Shown here piece by piece: positions 7,502 to 10,017 of a DNA stretch of 10,017 nt. How positions within the stretch are numbered: position 1 is the first letter of the stretch; each line of letters opens with the position of its first letter. The notes beneath the pieces were generated by a model. The model had not been told where the DNA came from. It ran no database searches and saw only the letters and a list, made by a program, of their open reading frames with translations. The stretch spans positions 1 to 10,017 of the forward strand of contig MNXO01000143.1 in assembly GCA_001872995.1 (NCBI GenBank), in the 5' to 3' direction. Made by a program: the position numbers and the translations under genes. The DNA comes from Bacteroidetes bacterium CG2_30_32_10. GTDB taxonomy: Bacteria; Bacteroidota; Bacteroidia; Bacteroidales; CG2-30-32-10.

Positions 7502-9319
7502 TTAAGCAGCAAATGGATATTGCTTTTTAATATTATCGAGTAGTTGTTGTTCTTCTAAACTAACGCTTCCATCAACTTTAGCTGCTTTTTCCATCAAATG
7601 ATAAATCTTTTTTCTATGTTTTTGGCTATCAGGCATTCGTATTACAAGACTTCCAGATTTAGCCATATCAAACATTGGTTGAATTTTGTCAATATTATAG
7701 CCCCAACGTTTTGCTATTCTTTCTGCCAAGGCTATTTCTTCAGTATCAAACACGCCATCGGCAGCCATCATTATCAATAAATTATTAAAAGCAAAGTCTC
7801 TAACTGCAAATAATCCATCAATCTTATTTGGATTAGCAGCACCCACTAAATCGCTTGAGTTGTCGCTGAAATAACTTTGATATTCATAAGTATCCATTAT
7901 ATTAGAAATAATCCATTCGTTTTTGGTGCTATTGAGTTCCGAACCACAATATTGACATTTAATATCAATAGTATCTTTAACCACGCCGCCGCAATTTGGG
8001 CAAGAGTGTGCATAAATTGAACCCTTATTTGTTCCAACATTTATATCTCTTGTAACAAACACAATATCAGTTTTAGAAATTACCGCATAATCAATCAAAT
8101 TAATTGTTTTGTTTTGTGGAACTACACGCTGATAAGATGACTTAACAGCTACCATTAATATATTCCTACCCCCTTCTTGTTTAGCTCCAACCAATGTAAC
8201 ATCGTTTAGGAATAAACGGTTATAGATAAAATTATCGTTAGGTATTTCTTTACTGATCGTTTCGTAGAGTTCGTTAGTAACAAAACGTCTAAGAATGGTT
8301 GGGTCTTTTGCAACGCGAGCTGTTTGAATTTGCAGATATCCATTGCTGACCTTATCTTCAATTTGTTGAATTGAGAAATCATCGGTATTTGAAAACATTT
8401 CTCTAATCTTTCCAGCAAGGTTTCCTTCTTTCATCAATTTTGGATTAGCAGAAATATAATCATCCGCTTGTGTAATTTCTGAAAGCACCCAATCGTAATC
8501 ACCTAAGTTGGTTATGGCACCACAATATTCACATTTGCTAACATCACCAGCATTTTGAGATAATTCCGCACCACATTTAGGACAGTTCTGAGAATTAAAC
8601 ATATTTGCTTCCTGAACACCACGTTTTTTGATAAAAGACCAATATTCAACAAATTCTTCACTACCACCAGAATTTAATTGAGGATATGCTTCACTAACAA
8701 ATCTATCAACAATTGATGCATGAACGGCAGTATGAATAATATCAAATTTTCCGTCAGTTTCTATTTTATCAATATATATGTTTTTTACAGTTAGTTTATC
8801 AATAGTATTGGTTTGTTTAAGCAATTTCATCATTTTAAACTGCGTATTGAATCGCTGATAAACACCATCAGAAATGAATTTCCTTACTTTTCCAAGGTTT
8901 TGCTGTTGCCAAGCATCTTGTATTTGAATGAAGGCAGTCTTAACCTTATCTTTAAATTTAAATTCATCAAAAGTGGGGTTGTTTAAAATAAACTGCTCAT
9001 AACCTTTCACTTTCACTGTGGGTTTTCCTGTAGGTAGTTTATTTAAAATAGATTGTTGTTTGGCTTTTTTATTTCCAAAATAATATAAAACTACAATAAT
9101 AGCAATAACAACAAGGTTCCATGGAAAAGGAATAGCCAATATTAAGTATATTAGCAAAGCACCAATACCATCGCCTCCACCGCCACCACTACTTCCACCG
9201 CCACCACCTGCACGTGCATAAACAACTACAGCAATTAATAAAAATAAAGTAGCTAAAATGTTAAAACAAATGAGCTCTTTATTGGTTTTCCAAAATTTTG
9301 TAAGTTGATTTCTCTTCAT
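7502..9319 (-). CDS. Membrane-anchored Tim44-like / zinc-ribbon / TerB-like protein
   Basis: The 605-residue product begins with a hydrophobic helix (about 17-36), a glycine-rich stretch (38-49, GGGGGSSGGGGG) and a second long hydrophobic segment (about 53-81). Two copies of one module follow. Copy 1 is a Tim44-like alpha/beta domain (about 124-210) plus a zinc ribbon (C246-x2-C249, C263-x2-C266). Copy 2 is about 321-425 plus a second ribbon (C440-x2-C443, C455-x2-C458). Each ribbon is followed by a similar segment (DYDWVLSEITQADDY and NEWIISNIMDTYEY). The C-terminus (about 503-600) is TerB-like, with two acidic half-motifs (MAADGVFDTEEIALAERI and AAKVDGSVSLEEQQLLDNI). With two membrane spans, ribbons and TerB-like domain would be cytoplasmic and the glycine loop periplasmic. 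Alternatively, helix 1 is cleaved after ARA. Related bacterial Tim44-like proteins have a similar membrane/glycine-rich/Tim44 order, but their function is poorly known. No transport or tellurite role can be claimed. It is monocistronic, with promoter and terminator visible. Confidence 0.85.
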   Translation of the reverse strand: MKRNQLTKFWKTNKELICFNILATLFLLIAVVVYARAGGGGGSSGGGGGDGIGALLIYLILAIPFPWNLVVIAIIVVLYYFGNKKAKQQSILNKLPTGKPTVKVKGYEQFILNNPTFDEFKFKDKVKTAFIQIQDAWQQQNLGKVRKFISDGVYQRFNTQFKMMKLLKQTNTIDKLTVKNIYIDKIETDGKFDIIHTAVHASIVDRFVSEAYPQLNSGGSEEFVEYWSFIKKRGVQEANMFNSQNCPKCGAELSQNAGDVSKCEYCGAITNLGDYDWVLSEITQADDYISANPKLMKEGNLAGKIREMFSNTDDFSIQQIEDKVSNGYLQIQTARVAKDPTILRRFVTNELYETISKEIPNDNFIYNRLFLNDVTLVGAKQEGGRNILMVAVKSSYQRVVPQNKTINLIDYAVISKTDIVFVTRDINVGTNKGSIYAHSCPNCGGVVKDTIDIKCQYCGSELNSTKNEWIISNIMDTYEYQSYFSDNSSDLVGAANPNKIDGLFAVRDFAFNNLLIMMAADGVFDTEEIALAERIAKRWGYNIDKIQPMFDMAKSGSLVIRMPDSQKHRKKIYHLMEKAAKVDGSVSLEEQQLLDNIKKQYPFAA

Positions 9320-9394
9320 AACGCTTTGTTTTTATTGAAATTATAAAATTTTAGAGATTAAATGAACGATGTTGTTGAAAATATATTGCACATA

Positions 9395-9425
9395 CAAACC
9401 TAATAGTAATTTTATTATTTTCCAA
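9395..9425 (-). promoter_or_regulatory. Bacteroidota-type promoter of the Tim44-like gene
   Basis: Read on the - strand, TTG (9425-9423) and TAGGTTTG (9402-9395) fit the -33 and -7 elements with 20 bp spacing. The transcript start would be near 9388, giving a leader of about 70 nt before the start codon at 9319. Confidence 0.6.
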
Positions 9426-9513
9426 AAAAATATCGATAAATTAGCAACAAATTGAATTTTAATCTCCTTCCCTTTAATATTAGTACTATAGTTTTGGTTT
9501 GAGTTACAATAAA

Positions 9514-9548
9514 TTGTTTTTATATTGATTTTATTATTTGTAAATTTG
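9514..9548 (+). promoter_or_regulatory. Bacteroidota-type promoter of the M6 metalloprotease gene
   Basis: TAAATTTG at 9541-9548 matches the -7 consensus exactly, about 30 bp before ATG 9579. The nearest -33 candidate is TTG 9514-9516 with 24 bp spacing, slightly long; TTG 9525-9527 would be too close. The -7 assignment is stronger than the -33. With the minus-strand promoter it makes this 259 bp gap a divergent promoter region. Confidence 0.5.
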
Positions 9549-9578
9549 TACTTTATATAAATCTAAACTATATTTTTT

Positions 9579-10017
9579 ATGAAAAATTTTTACCCTGTCT
9601 TATCAACAGTATTTTTGGCTATTTGTTTGTTTTTTATAACAAACAATAGCTATGCAGTAACCGCTAAACCAGGTTACACCCAATTTACACAACCCGATGG
9701 TAGCACCTTAACCATTAGCGGAAGAGGCGATGAATTTATTCATTGGGCGGTGAGTATTGATGGTTATACTTTAATACACAACGAACAAGGTGCCTTTGAA
9801 TACGCTACTTTAGCCAATGATGGAAAAATGATTACCTCTGGAATTTTGGCTCACGAACCTGGCAATCGTAGCTTTACCGAAATCAATTTTTTAAATACTA
9901 TTTCTACTGGACTTTTTTATACTGCAGCTCAAGTGGCTGAAATAAAAGAAAAATGCCCTATTAAAAGAGAATATGGTGCTAAAATTGGTGGTTTTCCCAC
10001 TACTGGAACAAATAAAA
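9579..10017 (+). CDS. M6-family secreted metalloprotease precursor, N-terminal part only
   Basis: The gene runs off the window after 146 codons. Residues 1-26 are a Sec signal peptide (cleavage NSYA|V27). Residues about 39-98 carry the pattern typical of the pro-region before M6 (immune inhibitor A-like) peptidase domains in Bacteroidota: QPDGSTLTISGRGDEFIHW, then DGYTLIHNEQGAFEYA, then GILAHEPGNRS. The HExxH zinc site expected further downstream lies outside the window, so catalytic integrity cannot be judged. By family knowledge the full protein is usually a large secreted protease, often with adhesion domains and a T9SS sorting domain, which would fit the other T9SS cargo here. ATG 9579 directly starts the signal peptide and lies about 30 bp after an exact -7 element. 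It is divergent from the Tim44-like gene. Confidence 0.82.
   Translation, partial: MKNFYPVLSTVFLAICLFFITNNSYAVTAKPGYTQFTQPDGSTLTISGRGDEFIHWAVSIDGYTLIHNEQGAFEYATLANDGKMITSGILAHEPGNRSFTEINFLNTISTGLFYTAAQVAEIKEKCPIKREYGAKIGGFPTTGTNK

Noticed and set aside
7502..7810. Tellurite resistance role from the TerB-like C-terminus
   Set aside because: TerB-like domains occur in many unrelated proteins, and no other ter gene is in the window.

Overview
The window looks like a chromosomal segment of a Bacteroidota bacterium. The DNA is AT-rich, several secreted proteins carry the C-terminal sorting domain of the type IX secretion system (T9SS), and several promoters fit the Bacteroidota form TTG-N17-20-TAnnTTTG. 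No tRNA, rRNA, CRISPR array, insertion sequence or phage gene was seen. Species or genus cannot be named from this sequence.

Left part (1-4142), surface and secreted proteins on the + strand. An intact seven-unit delta-60 repeat protein with a T9SS sorting domain (25-1572) is followed after 66 bp by a second T9SS cargo gene (1639-3213). That second gene is one continuous frame with a good signal peptide and sorting domain, but it is interrupted by three in-frame stop codons and no frameshift. A strong hairpin terminator (3305-3340) closes this unit. A small secreted Fn3-like protein without a sorting domain (3488-4030) follows, with its own terminator (4114-4142).

Middle part (4143-7489), signal transduction. 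A soluble kinase with the order receiver-PAS-HisKA_3-HATPase (4414-5787) lies 55 bp upstream of a NarL-type response regulator (5843-6496). A second NarL-type regulator (6636-7289) is a gapless paralogue of the first (137 of 217 residues identical by hand count) and has its own promoter in the 139 bp gap. The likely arrangement is one kinase feeding two closely related transcription factors. The input signal and target genes are not visible.

Right part (7448-10017). A shared bidirectional terminator separates the regulators from a convergent minus-strand gene (7502-9319). Its product is a membrane-anchored protein with a glycine-rich loop, two Tim44-like plus zinc-ribbon modules and a TerB-like C-terminus. 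Divergent from it, the window ends inside a secreted M6-family metalloprotease precursor (9579 onward), of which only the signal peptide and the N-terminal pro-region are present.

The points most worth a second look are the triple-nonsense but otherwise intact T9SS gene, the duplicated regulator pair under separate promoters behind a receiver-first kinase, and the duplicated Tim44/zinc-ribbon architecture. Nothing here is clearly a new system. The first item is the best candidate for unexpected biology, although ordinary gene decay is the default explanation.
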